Origin: Euonymus europaeus
Lineage: Eukaryota > Streptophyta > Magnoliopsida > Celastrales > Celastraceae
Assembly: GCA_963580455.1 (NCBI GenBank)
Contig: OY756968.1
Span: 9,399,544 to 9,463,543 of the forward strand
Reading direction: 5' to 3'
Length of the DNA stretch: 64,000 nucleotides
The position numbers and the translations under genes were made by a program. Below the pieces are notes generated by a model that saw only the letters and a list, made by a program, of their open reading frames with translations, had not been told where the DNA came from and ran no database searches. This document shows positions 22,735 to 34,579 of this stretch, piece by piece; within the stretch, counting starts at the first letter, position 1, and each line of letters begins with the position of its first letter.

Positions 22735-24070
22735 AAAATTTCGTCCCGAAATTTAACTACACACGTACCTGAATCTCTGAACAGCTCCGGGTACTTCTCC
22801 TTCATTCGAGACTCCAACTCCATGTTGCTTCTTCAACTCCGTGGTACATCCACATCACCTTTACTAATGGAATCACACTTGACTTCGTGAGCTTGTTCTG
22901 TCGGTCCAGAATCTTCACCGGTTGAAGAGTGTAACTCCCATCTTCTCCAACTTCCAACGTAGTCCAATCTATCACATGCGACGATCCGGCTCATATTTCT
23001 GAAGCAATTGATACATGCAATACATTGTGAACCTTCTCAAGCTTCGGTGGAAGTGCCAAACGGTACGCCACCGGTCCAACCGTCTCCAAAATCTCAAATG
23101 GCCCCACAAATCTCGGTGCCAACTTCCCATGCTTGCTATACCTCCGAATTCCACGTCTCGGACTAACCTACAAGAAAACCTTATCACCTACAGCAAACTC
23201 AAAAGGTCTCCTCCTCCAGTCGGCATAAGACTTCTGTCGGCTCTGCGCGGTGATCAACCGCCTTCGGATCTCATCAACTCTCTCTCAAGCTTCTTTGACC
23301 ATCTTCGGTCCCGAAATAACTTTCTCACCAACCTCCTCCCAACACAAAGGCGACCTACAAAGCCTCCCGTAGAGCGCCTCGTAAGGTGCCATTCCGATAC
23401 TACTCTGGAAAGAGTTGTTATACACAAACTCCGCCAAATGTAAGTACCGATCCCAACTTCCTGCAAAGTCAACTACACATGCCCGTAGCATATCTTCTAA
23501 AATCTATATGGTTCTCTCACTCTGCCCATCACTCTGAGGATGATAAGCTGTAGAGAAATCCAACTTCGTTCCCAATGCCTCCTGTAAACTACTCCAAAAT
23601 CTACCTGTGAACCCTGGGTCTCAATCCGACACAATAGATAATGGAATTCCGTGAAGTCTCACAATCTCCTTGACATACATAGTACTCAGGGTCTCCAACG
23701 AATCCGTCTTGTTCATGGGTAAAAAGTGTGCTGACTTGGTCAATCTGTCCACTATCACCCAAACCGTGTCATGCCTCCTCTGAGTCATTGGCAACGCAGT
23801 CACAAAGTCCATTGTGATCTTCTCCCACTTCCATTTTGCTACCGGTAAGGGTTGCAACAATCCAGCTGGTCTCTGATGCTGTGCCTTCACTTGTTGACAA
23901 GTAAGACACTTCGTCATAAATCTAGCTACATCAGCCTTCATTCCCTTCCACCAGAAACTCTGCCTCAAGTCTTGGTACATCTTCGTACCCCCGGGATGCA
24001 TAGCAAACCAAGAATGATGTGCTTCCTTTAGAATCTCTTACCTCAACTCATCATCTTCGAGAACCATTAT
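22735..24070 (-). pseudogene. pol: Chromovirus integrase and chromodomain, many stops
   Basis: The integrase zinc region (AHHSWF, MHPGGTKMYQDL, CLTCQQVKAQHQRP) lies at about 23890-24060. Catalytic-core aspartates are in MDFVTALP (about 23810) and IVSD (23621). The glutamate region and YNNSFQSSIGMAPYEALYG lie at about 23350-23520. The tail includes [13 protein letters not shown], and a chromodomain-like end (PVKILDRQNKL, VIPLVKVMW, GVEEATW) lies at about 22760-22920. It is cut into short frames by stops at about 24040 (Gln expected), 23620 (Arg), 23505 (Gln), 23288 and 23170, and by a frameshift in the chromodomain. At least three stops fit C-to-T changes in the coding strand. Integrase inserts the DNA copy, and the chromodomain usually guides it to heterochromatin; neither could be made here. 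Confidence 0.85.
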
Positions 24071-25239
24071 AGGTGCAAAAATGCACCTGTATTTCTGATC
24101 TTTAGGGATATTAATTATGATCTTTTAAGTCCAATTACTACTTAATTGGTGTTTTATTGAGCAGGTGACAGCTGGCTGGAATATGGGTGATTTAAAGAGT
24201 TTTCTGGGCAAACAGTGCAACCTGATTGTGAACCCATTGCGACCAAAGTGCGACCAGTTTGCGGCCGCGGATTTTAGCGGGCCAGTGACGTAATTTACTT
24301 TGCTGATGTGGCAAGTAGGGTTTTAATACTAATCAAACTCGACCCAGAAATCATTATTGACGCCGCTGCACTTCAGAAAGAGGGAGAGAAGACGCCAGGA
24401 GGAGGATTTCAACACTTCCGTGCATCTCCTTTTTCCCCAAATGAACTTTGGTTTATTTATGCAATTAAATCATGAACATGTGTAACTAAATTTCTATTTA
24501 GTTTGGTTTGGTTAGTTTCTTCTACCACAACTTGTTGCACAATCTGATTGACAATTACACCAGGTTTAATTCATTGATTCTCTGAATTTAATGTTGATTT
24601 CTTATTATTGTGTTTGCCTGATCAACATCATGATGATAAGAACTGTTAGTTGAATACATTCGGCTGACCCATACCCGGTGTTTGACAAAGTAACAAGAAT
24701 CTGCATAGGATCCAGATTTGGGAATTTTGAACACAATTGATTAGGTGGTACACCAATGCTTAAAGTTGTGCGATTGTCGACTTTCTCGTTCATATGCTTG
24801 TCTTAGGGAAATCTTAGGGTACACCAACCAAGACCCTACGGTAAGAAAAGATTTTGGGCTGGACCAAAGCAAAATTCGTTGCTTAGGAAAGTCATAATTA
24901 GGAGAGCCGGACCAAGGTCTTCTAATTGACAACGGTAAACCTTTAAATTGTGTGATTGCATATTAAGTTGTGTGATTGAGTGACAGTAGAAGAACAACAC
25001 CAACCCAAGCTAGATCTCCTCCATATTTATTTATCCAATTTTAGCATATTTTAATTCTTTATTTCAATCTGAATTTTCTGTATTATTATTGCTACTTTGT
25101 TTGTTTGGTGATTGATACGGTCCCTGTGGATTCGACCCCGCTCTCTTTTATACTGTCCCACGACACGTACACTTGCGATTGGGTAAGACCCGTTAGTACT
25201 TGATATTGCAGGTTTACTTGTGATATTTTATATCGACCA
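24071..25239 (+). repeat. Athila-type 5' LTR
   Basis: The left edge is set where Tekay integrase homology ends. It begins with a short inverted repeat, AGGTGCA-AAAA-TGCACCT. The right part holds GTGGATTCGACCCCGCTCTC and ACACTTGCGATTGG, words common near the end of Athila LTRs. It ends in CCA just before the primer-binding site. The exact start is uncertain because no second LTR is available for comparison. Confidence 0.65.
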
Positions 25240-25245
25240 AGTTTT

Positions 25246-25263
25246 TGGCGCCGTTGTGGGGGA
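25246..25263 (+). other. Primer-binding site, tRNA-Asp type with two changes
   Basis: TGGCGCCGTTGTGGGGGA differs from the site at 8028-8045 by two bases (CC to TG). It sits six bases after the LTR end. Confidence 0.8.
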
Positions 25264-25391
25264 CTGTTAAGTTTATTACTATTCAAACGTTTAGCGATAA
25301 TTTTGATTTATTTACTTGTTCATTAAGTGATACCCGAACTTACATTGCTTTTTATTCGTATCACAGGTAATCTTTTGATTCTTTGAGTTGC

Positions 25392-26632
25392 ATGATAACT
25401 ACACGCTCACAACATAGAGAGCTAGAAGAACTCAATCCGGAAATTGAGATATCCGTGAGAGCATTGCGACGAAAAAATATGGTCAAATTGTTGAAGTTGG
25501 TGATGCGGGTAACGAGAGGATTCCTATGATGAATCGGTACATTCCACGTAATGTTGCCCAACCATCTTGCAGTGCTTTTCAGCCCAACAGAGGCGCCACT
25601 TTCAGTTTATCACCTCAGTTGTTAAACTCTGTACCTCACTATGAGGGGCGGTTTGATGAAGATCCTCACCAACACTTGAAAGATTTTATTGATTTGTGCC
25701 GAACGCAAAATATGACGGGGATTACAGCTGATAATTTGAAGCTCATGTTATTTCCATTCACATTGAGAGGAGGAGCTAAGATGTGGTATAACTACATTGA
25801 AGCGGGTTCTATTGGTACATGGGAGCAAATGGCTACAAAATTTTTGAGAGAATTTTTTCCAGCTCATAGAACTAAGCAACTCATGAGAGAAATTCAAAAT
25901 TTTCAACAAAAGGATGGAGATTTGTTCTACGAAGCTTGGAAGGATTTCAAGATCCGCTTAGCTCGATGCCCAACTAACAACTTGCACAAGGACGACATAG
26001 TTTTGCACTTCCATGAGGAATTGAATGAGGCCAATAGAATGAAGGTTGATTCGGCATGTAATGGGGTTTTGATGAGGAAGAGTAGTGAAGAGGCGATGGA
26101 ATTGTTTGAGGAATTGAGTGAGGATTCTCAACAGTTTTCTACAAGAAGTAAGAATTCTTCTAAGCGGCAAGGAGTGTATGAGGTGAGTTCAGACACAATT
26201 GTGCAAGCTGAGATTGTTAATTTGACGAGGAAAATTGATCTTTTGGTGGATACTATGAGAGGCATGAATACTTCAGCCCCATCTGATGTACCACAATCAG
26301 CCATGATTTGTGCAATATGCTCGCACCAAGATCATGCTACTGAGGCATGTCCTTTGACAGCTATGACAGATCGAGAGAAAGCCAATTACATGGGTCAAAC
26401 AAATTTTAATCAAAGGAACCAACAATATCCTTGGCGTAGCCATCCAAATTTCTCTTGGAAAAATGATCAGCCCGTTAATAATGCACCAGTTCCAGCAGCC
26501 CAACCAGCTATGAAAAGTGACTTGGAGATTTCTATGATGCAGTTCATGAAACAAACAACTCAAGCCATCCAAAATTTGGAGACACAAATGGGACAAATGG
26601 CTAAGGAGTTGAGTGAAAGGAAGAAGGGATAG
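25392..26632 (+). CDS. gag: Athila-type Gag (main frame 25526-26632)
   Basis: Gag is the structural protein that packages element RNA. The main frame is open for 368 codons. It holds a capsid core (KLMLFPFTLRGGAKMWY, WEQMATKFLREFFP, F.QKDGDLFYEAWKDFK), then a C-x2-C-x3-H-x4-C zinc knuckle (CAICSHQDHATEAC at residues about 254-267), a NFNQRNQQYPWRSHPNFSW region and a C-terminal coiled-coil-like end (QAIQNLETQMGQMAKEL). The natural start is probably ATG 25392-25394 (MITTRSQ), which is one base out of frame with the rest because of an indel near 25455. The ATG at 25526 is the first in the main frame. It ends with TAG 26630-26632, after which the same frame continues into the protease region, so gag and pro were originally one frame. 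Confidence 0.8.
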
Positions 26633-28132
26633 CTCTTAGCACAACCCATTAACAACCCAACTAGAATGGAGCATTTGAAGGCTGTTACAACACTGAGAAG
26701 TGGGAAAATAATTGATAACAGAGTTGCTGAAACGAAACCTGCTGGAAAAGACTGCCGACAGGTTGCAGAAAGGATGCAAAAAGGTCGCAGTTCTGCATCA
26801 GATGTTACAAAGGATTGGGGAAGAGATCCACCACCTTTCCCGCAAAGGTTTGCTCAGAAGAAAAGTGATTCTAAATCTCTTGATGTTTTTGAGACCTTAC
26901 GGAAGGTAGAGATTAATATTCCACTCCTTGATGCTATTAAACAAATTCCTTCGTATGCTAAATTTTTGAAAGAATGTTGTACTAACAAGAGGAAATTTGT
27001 TGAGCATGAAAAAGTTGCCTTGAATGAAGAGGTTAGTGCTGTCTTGTTGCATAAACTACCTCCTAAGCTTAAGGATCCAGGTAGTTTTACTATCCCTTGC
27101 AAGGTAGGAAATCAATTTTTTGAAAAGGCATTGTTGGACCTTGGGGCTAGTATAAATTTACTACCTTTTTCTGTGTATGAGAGACTAGGCCTAGGAGAGC
27201 TTCAACCCACATCCATCACTCTACAATTGGCTAATCGTAGTGTTAAGAGACCTAGGGGAATTTTAGAAGATGTGTTAGTCACTGTGAAAGGATTAATTTT
27301 ACCAGTTGATTTCGTTGTTTTGGATATGGAAGATAGTCCAATGTCTACATCTTTCCCTATTATTCTTGGTCGCCCTTTTATGGTCACTGCTGATATGCAT
27401 ATTCATGTAAAACAAGGAACTATAACCATGAAAGTGAATGACCAAGAACTGGAATTTCGTGTATTTGAAGCTCTTAAATCTCATGATGATCATAGAGATT
27501 GTTTTAATGTAGATACTATACATGATTTTGAGAGTAAGGATTTTCAGGTATCAAGCGAAGACCCCTTAGAAGTAGTGGTGACACAAGGGTTAGATGACCG
27601 AGTAGTATCTGCAGGACCCATGGAACGTGATAGCCAAATCAAAAGGGCTAAATTGGGACTCCAGCTTGGTCATCCATACGTTGGTAAGGGCACTTCATCT
27701 TTTGAACAACTGACACCTACTAATTCATCTCTTGTTCTCTCTACAGGTAAAACACCAAAATTACAGATGAAACAGCTACCCAATCACGTGGAATATGCTT
27801 ATTCGAAAGAGGATGCTAAGCCTTTTAGAGAGACACAAAGGTGGCTAAACTCACACACGCAAGAAGTTGAAGACAGAACATTTATGCGAAAAGATTTTCA
27901 TGAGGGGCAAAAGGATCCTGTTCAGAACTTGCATTTGCAACTGTTCCCAAACAAGCTGAAATCAAGATGGCATGGTCCCTACTTAGAGAAGACAGTGTAT
28001 CCTTATGGAGAATTTGAGTTACAACACCTCGCCTCCGATCAGAATTTTAAAGTTATTGGGCATCATGTGAAGCCTTATTGGGATTCGGTCCCTATCACAG
28101 TGGAGGAGGACATCCCATTCAATCCACCTTGA
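26633..28132 (+). CDS. Protease fused to integrase C-terminal tail (RT, RNase H and integrase core deleted)
   Basis: The frame is continuous with gag after one TAG and open to 28132; the first ATG is at 26666 (488 codons). It contains the gag-pro linker (PPPFPQRFAQKK), an aspartic protease (ALLDLGASINLLP at residues about 156-168; IILGRPF further on) and the start of the pro-RT linker. It then jumps twice compared with the full pol at 2665-6338. First, YAYSKEDA runs directly into KPFRETQRWLN, a short deletion upstream of the RT. Second, HTQEVEDRTFMRKDF joins the RT entrance to the integrase tail (HEGQK, LKSRWHGPY, VYPYGEFEL) near 27870, losing the RT, RNase H and integrase catalytic core. Both joins keep frame. 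The protease could still process Gag; no reverse transcription is possible from this copy. Confidence 0.8.
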   Translation, partial: LLAQPINNPTRMEHLKAVTTLRSGKIIDNRVAETKPAGKDCRQVAERMQKGRSSASDVTKDWGRDPPPFPQRFAQKKSDSKSLDVFETLRKVEINIPLLDAIKQIPSYAKFLKECCTNKRKFVEHEKVALNEEVSAVLLHKLPPKLKDPGSFTIPCKVGNQFFEKALLDLGASINLLPFSVYERLGLGELQPTSITLQLANRSVKRPRGILEDVLVTVKGLILPVDFVVLDMEDSPMSTSFPIILGRPFMVTADMHIHVKQGTITMKVNDQELEFRVFEALKSHDDHRDCFNVDTIHDFESKDFQVSSEDPLEVVVTQGLDDRVVSAGPMERDSQIKRAKLGLQLGHPYVGKGTSSFEQLTPTNSSLVLSTGKTPKLQMKQLPNHVEYAYSKEDAKPFRETQRWLNSHTQEVEDRTFMRKDFHEGQKDPVQNLHLQLFPNKLKSRWHGPYLEKTVYPYGEFELQHLASDQNFKVIGHHVKPYWDSVPITVEEDIPFNPP

Positions 28133-29343
28133 TTCAAGCCACAATGTGGTTATGTCCGGCTGAAGACAATAAATTTAGCACTTCATGGGAGGTAACCCAT
28201 GTGGAGGAGCATCATATTCAACATTTTCAACCAGCTAAGTCTCATTTCCGTTTTCTTTCATTACAATTTAATTTTTGTCATAGCAAATTTTTTTTTTCTT
28301 TTTCTTCTTTTGCATTGAGAACAATGTCAATTTCAAGTTTGGGGGAGAGGGAATTTGCTTTTGCCAAAAATTTTAATAAAGAGTTTGGGAATTGGCATAC
28401 TTGTGCATGATTGTTATGAAGTGCTTTAGCGACTGACGGTGTGATTCTTTGCATGACAATTTGCTATGAAAGTCTGCTTGGTATACTCATTATTCTTGCA
28501 TTGTTTAGCCATGTGAGAAGCCTTCAAAAAAAGTTTGTGCAATGAATTTCATGATTATGTGATGCTAGAACTTGTATTAAACCATCTAAAGTTAAGTGCC
28601 GTGTTTTTATTCTGTGAAAGTGATGAAGGCATTATTTGTTCAATTGGCCTACCTTGGATGATTATTGTGAACCCCTTCTTCTCAATGAAAACCTTGTCTC
28701 TTTTGATAAGCCTCTCTATCCTTGTGATGTGTGATGTGTAATGCATGATCAATGAGTCATAAATTTAGAATTCCATCATGGGACTTTGTTTTGAGATGTT
28801 AAGAGGATGATTTGAGAAGTTTAGAAAGTTTTTGAGGGTGAATTTTAAGGATTGGAAGCTAAAGTGGGTAAACATATGTGAAAGTGGTTTTCTGGGTGAT
28901 GTACGACCTATGTGTGTACTCTGGCTTAAAAAAAACCAAAAAAAAAAAGAAACGGTGATTTATTTACGAAGTGGAAGTATTAGATGGTTGCGACCAAAAA
29001 GTGAGCTATGTGTGACCTAAGTGTGAGATAAGTGCAGTCGCATAATTCGGGAACTGCCAGAATTTGGAGAGGCATATTCTACTGGTTGGTCATGTACATT
29101 ATTGATCTTTAAAAAAAAAAAAAAAAGGAAAAAAACACAAGTGTAAGAGAGCATTGCATGTGGTCTATGCAGAGATTGGGCAGTTTCAATAAATTCTCTG
29201 GTATGGCAAATTGGAGGAGTAGGATTGGTCCTACGATGGATGCCTATTTTCGGACTCTTTTGATGTTTGCATGACCATCATATGTTTTATATTAACCTTG
29301 CCTTTACTTAGCCTATGTTAATCTCTGCAGCTTTTCCCTCTGC
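28133..29343 (+). other. Athila-type 3' non-coding region
   Basis: No gene was seen. The conserved block that also follows pol in the left Athila element lies at about 28140-28220, then a T-rich run, then GCATTGAGAACAATG and the purine tract AAGTTTGGGGGAGAGGGA (about 28335-28352). Further on are A-runs at about 28928-28950 and 29110-29126. The small open frames here show no domain. A second, LTR-adjacent polypurine tract was not found before the break at about 29343. Confidence 0.65.
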
Positions 29344-30538
29344 AGCTTCTAAGGGGAAACGAACCTTGCTTTTGGATATTGTAATTCTTGATGTTGCATG
29401 ACCCGATTGTGTGTGTTCCATCATCTATGGGCACGATTTGATGCCGTTCATGCATCATGGTAGTTATGTACATATATATGTAGGATGTTCATATATATAT
29501 ATATATATATATCTTTTCGGCATGTCATGGCATAAACGCATTAGAATTGCATTGGACTTCGAGTATGGACTCGAAGATTCTTAGGATTCTTGAAAGCTAC
29601 TTGGAGGGATGACGAGGTGATGAGAGTTACCACCAAGTCATGTGAACTCCTTGTAGGATAGCGCACTAGAGGTACGGTTAATGAGGGACCTTGCCTGGAA
29701 TGGTGCGGGAGTGATGGGATCACACAACCGGGTAATCCAAGAGCATTTGATGTTAGGGAGCTTGCTCCTATTCAATATGACATGGATAGTGACCATGATA
29801 TTGATGAGTTGATGTGGTGCGCTTGCTCACGTTCGATATTACATGGAATGAGCCATGGTATCGATGAGGTTGCTTATTGAGGGGATTGCCCGGATTGATG
29901 TTTTACGTGATTGTTGAGTATACGTGCATGTAGTAGTTTTCATATTGCTGCATATCTTATTGATCGGATTCTGCCTTTGTTCTCTTATACTCTTATTCTA
30001 CTGAGCTTCTTGCTCACTTTCTACTTTCTTTTCCTCCCCACAGGTGATACTGGTACAGGTACAAGTACTGGTGGAACGGATCAGTGAGAGCGGGATGTGA
30101 CATGGATGGCCCTGGGTAGAATGAGGGTGCTAGAGAGATACTCTAAGCATGTATTTTGTATATGATGTATGAGTGTTGTTCATGATATTGTTATAACCAT
30201 TGGCACCAGAGGGTGTATGCATGATGTATGCTGAGTTTGATTTTTGGTTATATGATATTATGAATTTGATTGATGTGTAGATTACTATCAGTTTGTGCAT
30301 GCTGGTAGTGGATGGCCTGAGGTCCCTAGGATCAGGATTGCATGTGATTGAGGCCTGAGGCCTAGCTAGGTTGCTAGTGTGATGGATTGAATTTTCTACT
30401 GCGTGTTTCTGATGCAAGCGGGGACTCTCCGATATACGGGGAGATGCCGCCGGATTTCCGGTCTGCCGGATGATCGCACTAGTGGCCTAGGTTGGCGCCG
30501 GAGAGACACCCGTGACGTGCCCAGATTGGGGCGTCACA
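29344..30538 (+). repeat. Tekay LTR fragment, inverted relative to 20564-22718
   Basis: This is the reverse complement of about 20564-21745. It shares GCTTCTAAGGGGAAACGAACC at its left edge, a shorter (TA)n and the end GGGGCGTCACA. It carries only the LTR half nearest the CA end and has no internal region or PBS. It meets satellite DNA at 30539 (TGGGATATTCTCAACAATC). The open frame 30403-30609 runs across this junction and is chimeric. Confidence 0.85.
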
Positions 30539-33500
30539 TGGGATATTCTCAACAATCAAGATTGGTTGGTGTAAACTTTTTGTTTTTATTTTATGGCAAA
30601 TTTTACTAGTATAGGATCTGTAGAATGTTTCGTTGCCAAAACACAATCTTTCATTCTCTAATGTACAAATCAGTTAAAAGCTCATCCATAAAGAGAGTTG
30701 AGCGATTCCGAAGCATCAAACTTGATAGGTGTCGACTTTTTATTGTTGCTTTTTGTCAAGATTTACTGCTATATGCATCATAGATTGTTTTGTTGTTAAA
30801 AGATAAGCTTTCATTCTCAATCAGACAAAACCGTTAAAAGCTCCACTATGGAGAGGGTTTGTCAATTCTGAACCATCAAGATTTTTCGGTCTACATTTAT
30901 TTTTCTTATTTTTTGTCAAATTTTACGTGTATAGGCACGGTAGATTGTTTCATTGCGAAAAGACAAACTTTCATTTCCAAATGTACAAAACCGTTAAAAG
31001 TTTCTCCGCGGAGAGATTTGAGCGATTCTGAATCATCAAAGTTTATAAGTTTACACTTTTATTGTTATTTTATGTCTACATTTACTAGTATATGCTTCGT
31101 AGATTGTTTCATTGCCACAACATCAACTTTCGTTCTCAATTGGATAATATCATTAAAAACTCCCTTGTGGAGAGAGTTGGGCGATTCTAAACTACCAAAT
31201 TTGGTCCGTGTAAATTTTTTATTGTTATTTTATGTCAAATTTTACGAGTATAGGCTTTGTAGATTGTTTCATTGCCAAAGGAGAAACTTTTGTTCCCAAA
31301 TGGGCAAAATCGTTAAAAGAACCTCCATAGAGAGAGTTGAGCAATTCTGAAATGTCAAAATTGATAGGTGTACCATTTTTATTCTTGCTTTATGTTCAAA
31401 TTTACTAGTATAAGCTAAGTAGATTGTTTCATTACAGAAAAACTAACTTTCGTTCCCAAATGGAAAAAACCCTTCAAAGCTCCTTCGTGGAGAGAGGTTA
31501 GTAATTTCGAACCATCAAATTTGATAGGTATACACTTTTTACTATTGCTTTATGTCCAAATTTATTATCATATGCTTAGTAGATTGTTTCATTTCCAAAA
31601 GACCAACTTTCGTTCTCAATTGAAAAAAGGGTTAAAATCGCCTCTGTTGAGAGAGTTGGGCAATTCCAAACCATTAAGTTTGGTCGGTGTCTACTTTTTA
31701 TTGTTATTTTAGGTCAAACGTTATGAGAGAAGGCTCCATAAATTTTTTCGTTGCCGAAAGACCAATTTTCGTTCCCAAATGGACAAAACCGTTAAAAACT
31801 ACTCTATGGAGAGAGTTGAGCAATTCCGAACCATCAAAGTTGATAGGTGTATAATTTTTATTGTTATGTACAAATTCATTAGTATACAGTTTGTAGATTG
31901 TTTTGTTTCCAAAAGATCATTTTTCGTCCTTAATTGGACAAAACCGTTAAAAGCTCCTCTCTTGGGACAGTTGGGCAATTCCAAACCATCAAACTTGATA
32001 TGCGTACACTACTTTTTATTGTTATTTTATGTCAAATTTTTTGAGTATAGGCTACGTAGATTGTTATATTGCCGAAAGACCAACTTGCATTCCCAAATAG
32101 ACAAAACCGTTTAAAGCTCCTCCATGGAGAGAGTTTAGCAATTCCGAATCATCAAAGTTGATAGGTGTATATTTTTTATTGTTGCTTTATGTCAAAATTT
32201 ACTAGAATACGCTTTGTGGATTGTTTCTTTTCCAAAAGATTAACTTTCGTTCTAAATTGGATAGAATCATTAAAAGCTCCACTATGGAGAGACTTGACCA
32301 ATTCCGAACCATCTAGGTTGGTCGGTGTACACTTTTATTGTTATTTTATGTCAAATTTTATGAGTTTAGGCTATGTAGAATGTTTCGTTGCCAAAAGACC
32401 AACTCGCGTTCCCAAACGGATAAAATCACTAGAAGCCATTTCATGGAGAATTGAGCAATTCCGAGCCATCAAACTTGGTAGGTGTACAATTTTTATTGTT
32501 TCTTTATGTCAAAATTTAGTAGTATATGCTTCGTAGATTGTTTCTTTTCCAAAATACCAACTTTCATTCTAAATTGGACAAAACCATTAAAAGATCCTCT
32601 ATGGAGAGACTTGGGAAATTCCGAACCATCTAGGTTGGTCGGTGTACATTTTTTATAGTTATTTTATGTCAAATTTTAGGAGTATAGGCTATGTAGATTG
32701 TTTCGTTGCCAAAAGACTGACCTACGTTCCCAAACGGAGAAAGCCATTAAAAGCTCTTCGATGGAGAGAGTTGAGCAATTTTGAACCATCAAGATTGGTC
32801 GGTATACAAATTTTATGATTATTTTATGTCAAATGTTATGAGTATATGCTCCATAGATTGTTTCATTGCCCAAAGACCAACGTTTGTTCTTAGTTGGACA
32901 AAATCGCTAAAAGTTTACCTATGGAGAGAGTTGGGCAATTCCGAACCATCAAGGTTTGTTGGTGTCCACTTTTTATTATTATGTTATGTCAAATGTTACG
33001 AGTATAAGCTCTGTAGATAGTTGTGTTGTCAAAAGACTAACTTTCGTTCCCAAATGGAAAAAACTGTGAAAAGCTCTTTCATGGAGAGAGTATAGAAATT
33101 CCGAACCATAAAATTGATAAATTTACACTTTTTATTGTTGTTTTATGTTCAAATTTACTAGTATATGCTTCGTAGATTGTTGCTTTTCCAAAAGATCAAC
33201 TTTCGTTGTCAATTGGACAAAACCTTTAAAAGCTCTTCTATAGATAGTTGGGCAATTACGAACCATCGAAGTTAATAAGTATACATTTTTTGTTTTTGTT
33301 TTCTGTCCAAATTTACTAGTATACGCTCCGTAGATTGTTTAGTTGTCGGAAGACCAACTTTCGCTCTCAATTGGACAATAGGTTTAAAAGCTCTTCTATC
33401 GAGAGACTTGAGTTATTTTGAACCATCAAATGGTCGGTCTATATTTTCTATTGTCAGTTTGTTTCAAATTTTCCTAGTATAGGTTCGATAGATTGTTTCG

Positions 33501-34579
33501 TTGCCAAAAGACTAGCTTTCAGTCCCAAATGGACAAAATCGTTAAAAGCTCCTCCATGGAGAGATTTGAGATATTTCAAACCATCAAAATGGCTAGGTGT
33601 ACACTTTTTTTTGTTTTTAAATGGACAAAAACATTAAAAGCTCCTTCATGGAGAGAGTTGAGCAATTTTGACCATTAATGTTGATAGGTATACACTTTTT
33701 ATTGTTGCTTTATGTCCAAATTTACTAGCATATGCTTCGTAGATTGTTTATTTTCTAGGAGACCAACTTTCATTCTTAATTTGACAAAACTGTTAAAATC
33801 ATTTTTGTGGAGAGAGTGGCCAATTTCAAACCATCTAGTATGTTCGGTGTACATTTTTATTGTTATTTTATGTTAAATTTTACATGTATAGGCTATATAG
33901 ATTGGTTTGTTGCCAAAACAACAACTTTTGGGTTTGTTGCCAAAACACCAACTTTTGTTCTCAAATGGACAAAACCGTTAAAAGCTCCTCTATGGAGAGA
34001 GTGTTGAGAAATTAGGAACAATCAAAGTTGATGGGTGTAAACTTTTTATTCTTGCTTTATGTCCAAATTTACTAGTATAAAGTTTGTAGATTGTTTCTTT
34101 GCCCAAAGACCAACTTTCGTTGTCAATTTAACAAAACCTTTAAAAGGTTATCTATGAAGAAAGTTGGGCAATTCTAAACAATCAAAGTTGGTCGGTGTCC
34201 ATTTTTTTGATATTTTATGTCAAATGTTACGAGTATAGGCTTCGTAGATTGTGTCATTGCTAAAAGACCAACTTTTGTTTCCAAATAGACAAAACCGTTA
34301 AAATCTCCTCTATAAAGAGAGTTGAACAATTTTGAAACATCAAAATTGATAGGTATATACTTTTTATTGTTGCTTTATGACCAAATTTACTGGTATACAC
34401 TTTGTAGATTATTTTGTTGCTCAAAGACCAACGTCTGATCTCAACTAGACAAAATCGTTAATAGGAGGCATGGAGAGAGTTGAGATATTCTAAACCATCA
34501 AAATAGCTAGGTGTACACTTTTTCTTGTTTTTTAAGTCCAAATTTACTAGTATAAGTTTCGTAGATTGTTTCATTGTCA

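Larger units (their letters stand above)
20564..24070 (-). mobile_element. Tekay-type chromovirus, 3' part (integrase, chromodomain, 3' LTR)
   Basis: The minus-strand order is integrase, chromodomain, polypurine tract and 3' LTR. The element was inserted into Tat RNase H DNA at 20563/20564 (flank ccata). Its 5' half is absent: at about 24070 it is replaced by an Athila-type element, and no second ccata flank is present in the window. The chromodomain is the signature of chromoviruses. Confidence 0.85.
24071..29343 (+). mobile_element. Deletion-derived, non-autonomous Athila-lineage element
   Basis: The plus-strand order is 5' LTR (about 24071-25239), primer-binding site (25246-25263), gag, a shortened protease-integrase-tail frame, a purine tract (about 28335-28352) and a 3' non-coding region cut at about 29343. 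No 3' LTR is present. RT, RNase H and the integrase core are missing, while the remaining frame is open. It could only move with enzymes supplied by a complete Athila. Its left edge lies inside Tekay integrase DNA and its right edge meets an inverted Tekay LTR piece, so a clean target duplication cannot be shown. Confidence 0.8.
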
